Shown: piece by piece, positions 37,263 through 46,050 of the stretch
Numbering within the stretch: position 1 is the first letter of the stretch
Layout of the letters: each line of letters begins with the position of its first letter
Source: Nostoc sp. CHAB 5844
GTDB taxonomy: Bacteria > Cyanobacteriota > Cyanobacteriia > Cyanobacteriales > Nostocaceae
NCBI RefSeq assembly: GCF_020829595.1
Contig: NZ_JAIVFW010000052.1
Span: 1 to 54,109 of the forward strand
Reading direction: 5' to 3'
Length of the DNA stretch: 54,109 nucleotides
The notes under the pieces: model-generated
Seen by the model: the letters and a program-made list of their open reading frames with translations, nothing else
The model's database searches: none
Told to the model about the DNA's origin: nothing
Position numbers and translations under genes: made by a program

Positions 37263-37594
37263 ATAGTATTGTTTGGTTGAGTGAGGAAGTTATTAAAGCC
37301 ATACATGAAGAACAAATAGCCGAACATGGCGGACTTCCAGGTGTCAGAGACAGAAATCTGCTGTTAGCTAGTTTAGATAGACCTAAAAATTTATTTGCTT
37401 ATGGCGAACCTACTCCCAGCATTTTTGATTTAGCGGCTGCTTATGCTTTTGCGTTTGCCAAAAATCATGCGTTTATTGATGGTAATAAAAGGGTTGCTTT
37501 CCTGTTAATGGCTATTTTTCTTATATTGAATGGGTATTCTTTAGAAGTGCCACCGGATCATAAAGTAGCCTTGGCCTGCGGCAACACCAAATAA
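37259..37594 (+). CDS. doc: Doc-like toxin (Fic fold), C-terminus replaced by IS-derived sequence
   Basis: Doc toxins phosphorylate EF-Tu and stop translation. The active-site motif HAFIDGNKRVAF (HxFxDGNKR) is intact, and upstream LSEEVIKAIHEEQIAEHGGL and GVRDRNLLLASLDRP match the Doc family start. The start is GTG 37259, overlapping the antitoxin-like stop. After LNGYSLEV the family would normally continue for about 15-20 residues. Here the last residues (ALACGNTK) are read antisense through a transposase fragment at 37541-37756, so the end is truncated and altered. Because the catalytic loop survives, partial activity cannot be excluded. Confidence 0.7.
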   Translation: MNSIVWLSEEVIKAIHEEQIAEHGGLPGVRDRNLLLASLDRPKNLFAYGEPTPSIFDLAAAYAFAFAKNHAFIDGNKRVAFLLMAIFLILNGYSLEVPPDHKVALACGNTK

Positions 37595-37756
37595 GAACTT
37601 GAGTGTACAAAAATTCCGGTCGGCGATCCAAACATCATCTTCTTCAACACTCAATAGCACTTCATCAAACAAACAACACACCTTGAAAGGGCTACTCCTA
37701 GGTTTAATCAAATTGAACAGAATGATTGGTTGAACAATAAGACGGAAATTATTCAT
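37541..37756 (-). pseudogene. IS4-like transposase, internal fragment
   Basis: The minus strand encodes FDEVLLSVEEDDVWIADRNF then CTLKFLFGVAAGQGYFMIR, matching the segment around the second catalytic Asp (VWIADRNFC) of cyanobacterial IS4-family transposases. The N-terminal part and the region with the catalytic Glu are missing, and the first 20 residues (MNNFRLIVQP...) look unrelated. It overlaps the Doc-like 3-prime end by 54 bases in antisense. It may come from the same element family as 1-125 and 9409-9741. Confidence 0.65.
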
Positions 37757-37884
37757 GTTAATGGAAAGGTCATATCTTCAATTACGCCATAAGCTGTTAC
37801 TACAACTATGCTTTTCAATTTTGCCTAAGTTACCATGGCAAGGCTAAAGTTGTGCATTAGCCGTAGGTTGGGTTGAGCATCAGC

Positions 37885-38310
37885 GAAACCCAACATTAAT
37901 CTTGGTGTTGGGTTTCCTTACGTCAAACGCCACTCGCGTGACTGTCACCGAAACCATGCGCGGCAGTTGCGTGACTGTCGGCAAAGCCGACGACAGTCAC
38001 CTCAAGTCGAGCCAGTGCGTTGCGGTGAGCAGTCCGTTGGGCGGGCAATGCCCGACAGTCACGGAACTGCGTTAGCGCAGCGTTAGCGACGCTCTTGAGC
38101 GTCACCCGAAGGGGGGTTCCAAGCGTTGTAGCAACTGGCGTGGCAGAGCCTTTCGGCAATCGCTCATGGGGGAAACCCCAAGACCGCGTTGCCGACGCTC
38201 CTGCGTCGCTAACGCTGCGCTAACACCACGGTGCTGTCTCCCCAACGCACTGCCGACGCTCCTACGTCGAAGATCGCTACGCTAACACCACGGCACTGTC
38301 TCCCCAACAA
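37885..38310. repeat. Palindrome-rich dispersed repeat block, copy 2
   Basis: It begins with a perfect 11-bp hairpin GAAACCCAACA/TGTTGGGTTTC (37885-37916). Dense GC-rich modules follow that repeat the 18670-18940 block in inverted orientation (exact 32 bp at 38009-38040), with tandem copies of GCCGACGCTCCT.CGTCG.. and CGGTGCTGTCTCCCCAACG-type units at about 38190-38310. There are no genes. The remaining 38311-38527 is AT-rich and must contain the 3-prime region of the kinase. Confidence 0.75.
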
Positions 38311-38527
38311 ACATTTTTTTGCATCATTTTAGGCTTGTCAGTCCACTACATATACTTAGATTTTTTCAGAAATCAAATCGGACTCCTATATCTAAAAAAC
38401 TATCTTTGATTATTTAGCAATAGAAAAGAAGAAAGCCAAAAATCGTCTTTCAATTTAAGTTTGGTAAAGTACTACAGGTAGCTGCAATTTTAATCATCTT
38501 ACAAAAATTATTACTTTGCTTGTTTGA

Positions 38528-41500
38528 TTATTTTCGGTTTGATGGATTGACTTTAGCTACTGATTTTATATTTGTTGTCTGAGAAATTGGTAGTTCAACT
38601 ACAAACTCTGAGCCTTTGCCGAGTTCAGAGTGGCAATATATCTTGCCGTTATGTTTATCTGTGACAATTTGATAGCTAATCGAAAGCCCCAGTCCTGTAC
38701 CTTTGCCGACAACCTTAGTGGTAAAAAAGGGATCAAAAAGTCGAGAAAGGATGTTTTCTTCCATACCGAGTCCGTTATCGGCAATCCGAATAGAAATCCA
38801 ATCTTTATTAAGAACGGAGGTAGAAATCCGAATTTCGCTGGGTTTTGCTGCAATCACTTCGGGTGTAGATTGCATATTTCGCTCTTCTAACGCATCAATG
38901 GCGTTGGATAGCAAATTCATAAATACTTGGTTCAATTGACCAGGGTAGCATTCTATTAAAGGTAAAGCATCATAGTCTTTGCTGACATAAATGGTAGGAC
39001 TATCGGCTGAAGGTTTCAAGCGGTGTTGCAAAATCATTAAGGTACTATCAATACCTTCGTGAATATTTGCTACTTTAAAATCGGCTTCATCTAAGCGCGA
39101 AAAATTTCGTAACGAGGTAACAATTTCGCAAATCCGTTCACTACCAACTTGCATCGACTGAAATAATTTAGGTAAATCATCAAATAAAAAGTCGATTTCA
39201 GATTTTTTGAAAAACTCCTCAATTTCTGGTGCAGCATTGGGATGATAATGTCGATAAAGTTCTACACAACGCAATAAATCTTGCGTGTATTGGTGAGCGT
39301 GTTGCAAGTTACCGTAGATGAAATTAATTGGATTGTTAATTTCGTGGGCAACTCCAGCCACCAGTTGCCCCAAACTAGCCATTTTTTCTGCGTGGATAAT
39401 TTGCATTTGGGCAGTACGTAATTCATTCAGTGCTTGCGCCAGTTGATTTGCTTCTTCACGGGTTTGACCTAGCAAACTCGATTGTTGGAATAAGTTGGCT
39501 TGACGCAGGGCGACACTAATTTGAGCTGCAACTTGGGTGACAAATTCTAGTTCTTCTTCTTCCCAATGACGTGCATGGGTGCATTGGTGAATGCACAACA
39601 ATCCCCAGAGTTCATCACCTTCCATTAGTGGCACAACAATCTGCGCTTTGACTTGGAATCGTTCAATCACATCTAGATGAGGCACTTTAGAACCAATGCT
39701 GTTGACATCAGATATTACTTGCACTTCTCCTTGGCGGTATTGCGGTGCGAAATGGTCGCCGAAGCAATAGTCTTGTACTTTTACGGACAGGGCAGAATCG
39801 AACTTGGGTAGCACGTCTTCTGCGATAAATTCACCGCTGCAAAAACCAACATCAGGATCAAAGCGGAAGATGCCGACTCGATCTGCTGTGAGCGATCGCC
39901 TGATTTCGTGTACTGTAGTCTTCAGAATCGTCTCTAAATCCAACGATTCACGAATTTTGACGACCAAATCAAATAAAATTCGCCGCTGTTCTGCTGATTG
40001 GTGCAGTTCATCAGCGCGTGTCTGAATTTGCGTCACCATTTGAGAACCTTGCAATGCCACTCCCAGTTGGCTGGCAACCTGTCCTAAAAATTCTACTTCC
40101 ACGTTATCCCAGTGGCGCGGCGCAGAATGTTGATAAGCTGCCAGCAATCCCCACAGATTTCGGCCGACAAAAATCGGGGTTAATACATAGGCGCGAATTT
40201 TGAATTGTTCTAAAATGTCCAAATGACAGCGCGAGTGTCCAGCTAGGTAGATATCGTTGACAGCAAAATTTTCGTTGTTGCGGTAGCGTCCACCTTTGGT
40301 TTCTTGCAGGTGAGTATCCTCCCAAACGAGATTTTTGCCAAAGGGATTGATACTATCCCACTGTGCTTCAACCATGCCAAAATGGCTGACAAATTCGCCA
40401 CTCCAGTCTTCATTAAAGCGGTAAACGCCGACTCGCTCGACTCGCAGCATTTTACAAACTTCTTGGCAAGTGGTTTTCAAAATCAAATCAATATCTAGAG
40501 AAGAGCGAATTTTACCGACTACTTCTGTGAGTGCGCGTTGACGAGCGATCGCATCATGCAGGGCAGTTGCCTGTTGTCTTGACTGAGTTAAATTTTCGGC
40601 TTGCTGAATTGCAACACCTAATTGCGCTCCTACTTGTCCCAAAAACTCAACTTCATAATTTGCCCATTGGCGTGGCCCAGAGTGTTGATAAGCTGCAATC
40701 AGTCCCCAAAGTTTTGGCCCGGTAAAGATCGGAGCTAAGGCGTAAGCCCGAATCTTGAATTGTTCTAGAATGTCGATATGACAGCGTGAGTGACCGATTT
40801 GGTAAATGTCATTGACAACAAAACTTTCGTTATTGCGATAGCGCCCACCTTTGGTGTCTTGCAGGTAAGTATCTTCCCAAACCAGATTTTTGCCAAACGG
40901 ATGAATTCTATCCCACAACGCCTCTACCATACCGAATTGGCTGACAAATTCGCCACTCCAGTCTTCATTAAAGCGATAAACCGCTGCCCGCTCCAGTTTC
41001 AGAAGTTTGCAGAGTTCTTGACAAGCAGTGTCGAGAATAATGTCGGTATTTACAGATGAGCGAATATTTCCCACCACTTCTGTTAAGGCACGTTGCCGAG
41101 CGATCGCATCTTGCAGTTCTGCGGTGCATTGTTTGGTTTGTTCGAGAATTTCTGCCTGCTGCATGGCTACGCCGAGATGGCTGGCAGCTTGTGCTAAGAA
41201 TTCGACTTCGCTAGGATACCATTGTCGGGGAGCAGAGTGTTGATAAGCGGCCAGTAAACCCCACAGTTTAGCACCAATAAAAATAGGCGCGATCGCATAC
41301 GCCCGAATCTGGAACTGTTCTAATACCTCAACATGACAACGAGCATGGCCTGCATCGTAAATGTCAGCCACAGCAAACGGCTCATTTTTGCGATATCGCC
41401 CTCCTTGGGTTTCTTGCAAGTGAGAATCTTGCCACACTAAATCTTGTCCAAAAGCAGTTAGTGCATCCCAAGGTGGTTCGGCAAAGCCCAAACGATTGAT

Positions 41501-41725
41501 GAAACTACCACTCCAGTCAGAGTTGAACTGGTAAATTGCTACACGCTCAATCTTCAACTGCCGACAAATGTCTTGACAAGAAGTTGAACACAAGGATTCT
41601 AAGTTTACAAATGCCCGAATTTTAGCTAGAGTCCTCGCTAAGATTTTTTGGTACTGAACTGCAAGTTGTAGCTGTTTATGACAGTCTTGTAATCGCGCTG
41701 ACGCATCATAATCGTTTGTTGTCAT
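38528..41725 (-). CDS. Four-GAF sensor histidine kinase, cyanobacteriochrome-like Cys-His in three GAFs
   Basis: The 1065-aa soluble kinase has three near-identical GAF domains spaced by 185 residues (about 35-195, 220-380, 405-560), then a more divergent GAF4 (about 585-745), a coiled linker, HisKA with His794 in VAGVAHEINNPINF, and HATPase with NQVFMNLLSNAIDAL, ADNGLGM and GKGTGLGLSISYQ. GAFs 1-3 each carry a Cys-His pair (Cys130 GHARCHVEV, Cys315 GHSRCHIDI, Cys500 GHSRCHLDI) at the place where phytochromes and cyanobacteriochromes attach bilin. GAF4 lacks this Cys (VPHLD) but has a DYCF motif at 652-655. There is no membrane segment. Light or redox sensing is possible, but chromophore binding is unproven. 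No partner regulator is adjacent. Confidence 0.88.
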   Translation of the reverse strand: MTTNDYDASARLQDCHKQLQLAVQYQKILARTLAKIRAFVNLESLCSTSCQDICRQLKIERVAIYQFNSDWSGSFINRLGFAEPPWDALTAFGQDLVWQDSHLQETQGGRYRKNEPFAVADIYDAGHARCHVEVLEQFQIRAYAIAPIFIGAKLWGLLAAYQHSAPRQWYPSEVEFLAQAASHLGVAMQQAEILEQTKQCTAELQDAIARQRALTEVVGNIRSSVNTDIILDTACQELCKLLKLERAAVYRFNEDWSGEFVSQFGMVEALWDRIHPFGKNLVWEDTYLQDTKGGRYRNNESFVVNDIYQIGHSRCHIDILEQFKIRAYALAPIFTGPKLWGLIAAYQHSGPRQWANYEVEFLGQVGAQLGVAIQQAENLTQSRQQATALHDAIARQRALTEVVGKIRSSLDIDLILKTTCQEVCKMLRVERVGVYRFNEDWSGEFVSHFGMVEAQWDSINPFGKNLVWEDTHLQETKGGRYRNNENFAVNDIYLAGHSRCHLDILEQFKIRAYVLTPIFVGRNLWGLLAAYQHSAPRHWDNVEVEFLGQVASQLGVALQGSQMVTQIQTRADELHQSAEQRRILFDLVVKIRESLDLETILKTTVHEIRRSLTADRVGIFRFDPDVGFCSGEFIAEDVLPKFDSALSVKVQDYCFGDHFAPQYRQGEVQVISDVNSIGSKVPHLDVIERFQVKAQIVVPLMEGDELWGLLCIHQCTHARHWEEEELEFVTQVAAQISVALRQANLFQQSSLLGQTREEANQLAQALNELRTAQMQIIHAEKMASLGQLVAGVAHEINNPINFIYGNLQHAHQYTQDLLRCVELYRHYHPNAAPEIEEFFKKSEIDFLFDDLPKLFQSMQVGSERICEIVTSLRNFSRLDEADFKVANIHEGIDSTLMILQHRLKPSADSPTIYVSKDYDALPLIECYPGQLNQVFMNLLSNAIDALEERNMQSTPEVIAAKPSEIRISTSVLNKDWISIRIADNGLGMEENILSRLFDPFFTTKVVGKGTGLGLSISYQIVTDKHNGKIYCHSELGKGSEFVVELPISQTTNIKSVAKVNPSNRK

Positions 41726-41957
41726 ACAAATCTGTGAAAATCAAATACTTAGTTTCAGTGTTCCCTGTTTTACTTTCTAAATCACAGATGGAGATGAAAT
41801 CTAAGTATGGTGTCGGGAGGATTTTTCTCGTTTTTACAAGGCTCTTACTGTTTGAGAGGTATTTTTATTTCTCTACGCTAAAAACCTAAATACTTATATA
41901 TTTTTGAACAATAGCGACAAGCTAATTTTTGATTATTGGTCTTTAAATTTTTTATCC

Positions 41958-42410
41958 TTAAGCTTGTTCACTATCAGTAAATTCTTTTGGCTTGTAGTAA
42001 CGGCAACCTTGACAAGGCCCACAAGGGTTAACAGCACAACGGATATAGCCAGAACGAGCATTAAATTTGCAACTAATGTCACCAATGAGATAGCCTACCC
42101 CTTCTAAGTAGTAGCGATCGCCCTCCATCGGTCTGATGTTTTGTCTGCTCCGTGTCCCGGAAAAATTCATGGCTGCTTGTCTCAGCTGCGCCCGTGTTCG
42201 TAAATGGGTTTTACGGATTAACCACAGGGAAAACAGGGACGGTAAAAAACCAACGGCAATCACCAAAAGTGTCTTTATATTTAACACCTTCTTTGTACCC
42301 CTTTTATGCGCTGATTGATCGTCCCAGATATTGCATTCTAGTTGTTGCCAGAATGCAACTATTCGGGCGTTTCGCTGGATTGCAGCAGTGTGGCATCTAG
42401 TGCTTTGCAA
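41958..42410 (-). CDS. Membrane-anchored cysteine-motif protein, probably DUF6464 family
   Basis: The C-terminal block CKFNARSGYIRCAVNPCG then PCQGCRYYKPKE closely matches the end of the 9742-10110 protein (C-x-[YF]-N-A-x-S-x-x-[IV]-R-C-A-V-N-P), so the two are paralogues. Unlike that one, this has a membrane helix (NIKTLLVIAVGFLPSLFSLWL) ahead of the domain. The first about 40 residues are doubtful; a GTG just before LNIKTLL would give a shorter, more typical protein. The function is unknown. It has one more Cys (in VNPCGPC) than its paralogue. Confidence 0.65.
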   Translation of the reverse strand: MQSTRCHTAAIQRNARIVAFWQQLECNIWDDQSAHKRGTKKVLNIKTLLVIAVGFLPSLFSLWLIRKTHLRTRAQLRQAAMNFSGTRSRQNIRPMEGDRYYLEGVGYLIGDISCKFNARSGYIRCAVNPCGPCQGCRYYKPKEFTDSEQA

Positions 42411-42485
42411 AAAAGTACCAGTGCCACTTCAATCAGCATAACCGTTACAACCAATAGGGTGAACTATGGTTTAATTTTCATAACT

Positions 42486-42980
42486 TTAAGATTTGTTGAT
42501 TAGCGTTCTCAAGAAAAAGGTTTTTGTCTCTGCATCACCCTGCTCCCGATTTTTTCTGTGTCGCTGTGCTGCTAATCTTTTGCTTTTACTTTGCTGTCTG
42601 AGTTTCTGTGCTAGTGATGCAGCTTCTCTTTCGGCTCGGAATAAATCAATTTTTCGCGTTGTCAGAATTAACGACTCATCTGATTTTTGTTTAACCCAGG
42701 GAATACTGACTGTCAAATACTTACAAACGCTTTTGCGCGGTTTAATATTGCCTTGCAAATAATTTCTTTGGCTGTTGATAGCACTGGCTATTGCTTTTAA
42801 CTCTAAAATCTCAGCTTCTAACTCTGCTGCCATTTGATTGATAGTTTGGGCTTGCGCCACTAACCGCTCCCAACCACTGATAATCTTTTCCTGTTGTGGT
42901 TGTAGGGGAATGATTGCAGACTGTGATACAGATGAGGGGCGTAAGATGGAACTTTTGCAACTGTGTTCGATTTTTTTCAT
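42486..42980 (-). CDS. Coiled-coil basic protein of unknown function
   Basis: The start is ATG 42980 (MKKIEHSCKSSILRPSS), with GAGGAA 3-8 bases upstream; earlier in-frame starts lack a ribosome site. A coiled coil occupies about 40-80 (LVAQAQTINQMAAELEAEILELKA), and the C-terminal third is Arg/Lys/Gln-rich (AQKLRQQSKSKRLAAQRHRKN). It is 164 aa, with no signal or membrane segment. Nucleic-acid binding is possible from the charge but not shown. It is divergent from the CruP-like gene, 129 bases away. Confidence 0.5.
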   Translation of the reverse strand: MKKIEHSCKSSILRPSSVSQSAIIPLQPQQEKIISGWERLVAQAQTINQMAAELEAEILELKAIASAINSQRNYLQGNIKPRKSVCKYLTVSIPWVKQKSDESLILTTRKIDLFRAEREAASLAQKLRQQSKSKRLAAQRHRKNREQGDAETKTFFLRTLINKS

Positions 42981-43109
42981 AGTTCCTCGGCTAATGCTAC
43001 TGAGCTTGTTAGGCATTTTAGCAGTATTTTGGTACAAATGTACTAAATTTTAATTTAAGAATTCCGCAAAGATACGATCATAAGTAAGAACTCTGCTGAA
43101 TTCACTATT

Positions 43110-44663
43110 ATGTCTAGTTCACTAACTGAAGAAATTCTGTCTCAACTTCCTGGTGATGTGTTGAGTGGGTTGCGTCGCACTGATGACATCCTCACATCCA
43201 TTAGAGAGAACACTGCACCAATACCAACGGTAGTTCAGGAAAGTCAACAAGATTTAAGTGATGTAGACTGGGATGCGATTATTTGCGGCGGTACTCTGGG
43301 CATTTTAATTGGTTGTGCCTTAGCAGTAAGAGGATTACGTGTGGCGTTAATTGAGCGGGGCATATTGAGAGGCAGAGAGCAAGAATGGAATATTTCTCGC
43401 CAAGAATTAGAAGTATTTTTGCAATTGAACTTGCTGACAAATGAAGAGTTAGAAAAAGCGATCGCTACGCAATATAATCCAGCTAGAGTCAGTTTCCACG
43501 GTGGTACAGAAGTTTGGGTAGAAAATGTCCTGAATATAGGTGTAGATCCTGTATATCTACTAGCAACATTAAAAACTAAATTCCTCACGGCTGGTGGACA
43601 GTTATTAGAAAATACACCGTTTACTGAGGCAGTTGTTCATCCAAATGGAGTGATAGTAAATAACCAATTTAAAGCTAAATTACTCATCGACGCGATGGGA
43701 CATCTTTCTCCCATCACGCAACAAGCACGTCGGGGCAAAAAACCAGATGCTTTATGTTTAGTTGTGGGAAGTTGCGCCCAAGGTTTTCCGGAAAATCAAT
43801 CTGGCGATTTGTTGTTATCCTTGACATCCTTGCAGAATCAGTGCCAATACTTCTGGGAAGCTTTTCCAGCGAGAGACGGCAGAACTACTTATCTATTTAC
43901 CTACATGGATGCACATCCAAAACGCTTGAGTTTAGAAAATTTATTTGATGAATATCTGCGCCTGCTGCCACAATATCAGGGGGTAGAATTGCCACAGTTG
44001 AAATTTCAACGAGCTTTGTTTGGTTTCTTTCCCACTTACCGCGAAAGTCCACTCAAAACGCCTTGGAATCGGATTTTACCAGTAGGAGATAGTAGTGGCA
44101 GTCAATCACCTTTGAGTTTTGGCGGTTTTGGGGCAATGGTACGTCATTTGAGGCGTTTAACTTTCGGGGTTGAAGAAGCACTACAAACCAATCAATTATC
44201 GGCAAAATATCTGGCGCTGTTGCAACCATATCAACCAAATTTGAGTGTAACTTGGTTATTTCAAAAAGCGATGAGTGTGGGTGTAAATCAAAATATCAGT
44301 CCACAGCAAATTAATCAGCTGCTTTCGGCAGTATTTCAAGAAATGCAAAAACTAGGTAATCCAGTCCTCAAGCCATTTTTGCAAGATGTAGTGCAGTTTT
44401 CAGCTTTGACACAAACACTAATTAAAACTGGGTTATCTCATCCACAATTAGTTGCCAAGATAATTTCGCAAGTTGGTTTAGTAAACTTACTCGATTGGAT
44501 GGTGCATTACGGAAATTTAGGTGTTTACACTGCCTTGTTTAATCTTAGTCCAATGTTAGAAACATGGATTAAGAACCTACCGAATCAACAACAATATTAC
44601 TGGCATCGCTTAGTAGATGCTTGGAAGTATGGTTCTGGTGCTGATTACTGTGATGAAAGTTAA
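43110..44663 (+). CDS. cruP: CruP-like FAD-dependent protein (lycopene cyclase CruA/CruP family)
   Basis: The FAD-binding start is DAIICGGTLGILIGCALAVR then GLRVALIERG, a variant of GxGxxG. The following LRGREQEWNISRQELEVFLQ and SFHGGTEVWVENVLNIGVDP are typical of the CruA/CruP family. A second FAD segment reads RILPVGDSSGSQSPLSFGGFG. The 517-aa length agrees. CruA makes beta-carotene or gamma-carotene rings; CruP is a paralogue linked to limiting photosynthetic oxidative stress in plants and is present in most cyanobacteria. I favour CruP from overall pattern and length; CruA is the alternative. A small membrane-protein gene follows after 25 bases. Confidence 0.65.
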   Translation: MSSSLTEEILSQLPGDVLSGLRRTDDILTSIRENTAPIPTVVQESQQDLSDVDWDAIICGGTLGILIGCALAVRGLRVALIERGILRGREQEWNISRQELEVFLQLNLLTNEELEKAIATQYNPARVSFHGGTEVWVENVLNIGVDPVYLLATLKTKFLTAGGQLLENTPFTEAVVHPNGVIVNNQFKAKLLIDAMGHLSPITQQARRGKKPDALCLVVGSCAQGFPENQSGDLLLSLTSLQNQCQYFWEAFPARDGRTTYLFTYMDAHPKRLSLENLFDEYLRLLPQYQGVELPQLKFQRALFGFFPTYRESPLKTPWNRILPVGDSSGSQSPLSFGGFGAMVRHLRRLTFGVEEALQTNQLSAKYLALLQPYQPNLSVTWLFQKAMSVGVNQNISPQQINQLLSAVFQEMQKLGNPVLKPFLQDVVQFSALTQTLIKTGLSHPQLVAKIISQVGLVNLLDWMVHYGNLGVYTALFNLSPMLETWIKNLPNQQQYYWHRLVDAWKYGSGADYCDES

Positions 44664-44688
44664 ATGATATGTGTGTGAGGATAACACA

Positions 44689-45390
44689 ATGGAACGGAAA
44701 TCTGTAGGTATTAAATATTTTGCTGTATTGATTGGCTTGTTGCGCGATCGCCAAGGTTTTTTAGAAGAAGTGCGACAAGGCGTTAGATTACCGAGTAAGA
44801 TAATTTCTTTGCTAGTTTGTAGTTCTATTTTTATTGCCATCTATGGCGGAATTATTGGCTCTTCTCATAGTTGGATGCAAGCTTTATCTTCTTCTATCAA
44901 ACTACCAGCACTGTATTTAATTACCTTACTCATTTGTCTGCCTACACTATTTTTTTCTAATATTATTTTTGGTTCCAAGCGGACTTTTGGGCAGCATTTC
45001 ATCTTAGTACTAACAGCTGTTGCCGTCACGAGTGTTCTTTTGTTTAGTTTTGCACCAATTACTCTCTTTTTCTTACTCACCACCAATAATTACCAATTTC
45101 TGATTTTATTAAATGTTATTATCTTTGCCATCACTGGATTTATTGGTATTTCCGCTTTATACCAAGCAGCCACTTTCGTTATAGAACAAGATGATGACGG
45201 TAGTAAAACTCGCAAGAAAATCTTACAATGTTGGCTGTTTCTCTATGCTTTTGTTGGCAGCCAACTAGGCTGGACACTGAGACCTTTTTTTGGTTCGCAT
45301 GAGCATCCATTTCAACTGTTCCGCGAACGAGAAGGTAATTTCTATTTAGCTGTAATTCAAGCGATTAGCCATCTCTTGGGCATGAATTAG
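44689..45390 (+). CDS. Polytopic membrane protein of unknown function
   Basis: ATG 44689 is preferred because GAGG lies 9 bases upstream; a GTG at 44671 is possible. The 233-aa protein has about five membrane helices (IISLLVCSSIFIAIYGGII, LYLITLLICLPTLFFSNII, HFILVLTAVAVTSVLLFSF, FLILLNVIIFAITGFIGIS, ILQCWLFLYAFVGSQLGWT). The layout resembles Yip1-like or actin-associated cyanobacterial membrane proteins, and I do not assign a function. It follows the CruP-like gene by 25 bases and is probably cotranscribed, ending at the terminator at 45512. Confidence 0.65.
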   Translation: MERKSVGIKYFAVLIGLLRDRQGFLEEVRQGVRLPSKIISLLVCSSIFIAIYGGIIGSSHSWMQALSSSIKLPALYLITLLICLPTLFFSNIIFGSKRTFGQHFILVLTAVAVTSVLLFSFAPITLFFLLTTNNYQFLILLNVIIFAITGFIGISALYQAATFVIEQDDDGSKTRKKILQCWLFLYAFVGSQLGWTLRPFFGSHEHPFQLFREREGNFYLAVIQAISHLLGMN

Positions 45391-45511
45391 TAAGTTTTAA
45401 GGGATAAATTAGACAGTGTATTCCCTATCTTGCAGTTTTACGTATCTCATCATCAAATACTGAGAATATAGTGTACTTGCCATGAACGCAAAACACTACA
45501 AACTAGATAAT

Positions 45512-45550
45512 CAGGGTGCGTTATTTGTAACTAAACGCACCCTGTTTTAT
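45512..45550 (+). terminator. Intrinsic terminator after the CruP-like operon
   Basis: A perfect 11-bp stem CAGGGTGCGTT/AACGCACCCTG with an 11-base loop is followed by TTTTATT. It lies 122 bases downstream of the stop at 45390. Confidence 0.75.
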
Positions 45551-45739
45551 TGTGCCAACCACCCAATCTACAACTGATTGACGTATTCCCAACGACAGTT
45601 TTTTTGTTAACCCCCTTGACTAATCTCATAACGACAAGTTAGGGTTTTAAACACAACTGAATCAGTCTGCCTAATCCAATCTATCTATCGGATAAATATT
45701 TATATATCCAGATAAGTTGGAACGGAGGAACCATTTTTG

Positions 45740-46050
45740 GGGCATATCTTCTTGAAGGATAAAAGCTGAAGGTTGAAAGATAAAAGTTGAAAAAACTGAT
45801 TTCATCCTTCATACTTTAGACTTCATCCTTCAAAAGAAGGACATCTCTCAGTCCTAGCCCGTCAGCTAACTTCGTAGGCATTGGGAGGAGACTAGACGAG
45901 CAGCATTCTGACAAGTAATGCTTTGTTCTCGCAAGTGTCCTTGGCTGGTAACTTTACGCTTCGATCTGCCCTCGGTGAGAATAAGCTCATATTTGCATGA
46001 TTTCTCGCGTCTGTGGCAGGAATTTAGTTGCCTAGAGGTGAAACTTAACT
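45740..46050 (+). promoter_or_regulatory. Long upstream region of the sucrose-phosphate synthase-like gene
   Basis: CTTCTTGAAGGAT and ATCCTTCAAAAGAAG (about 45749-45840) bracket CTTCATA-type spacer repeats in inverted order. Beyond that come a small hairpin AGCATT/AATGCT (45902-45922) and GGCA/TGCC (about 46015-46032) just ahead of a GAGGTGA ribosome site. No coding region is seen in 45551-46050. A structured leader is possible but not identified with any known class. Confidence 0.35.
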
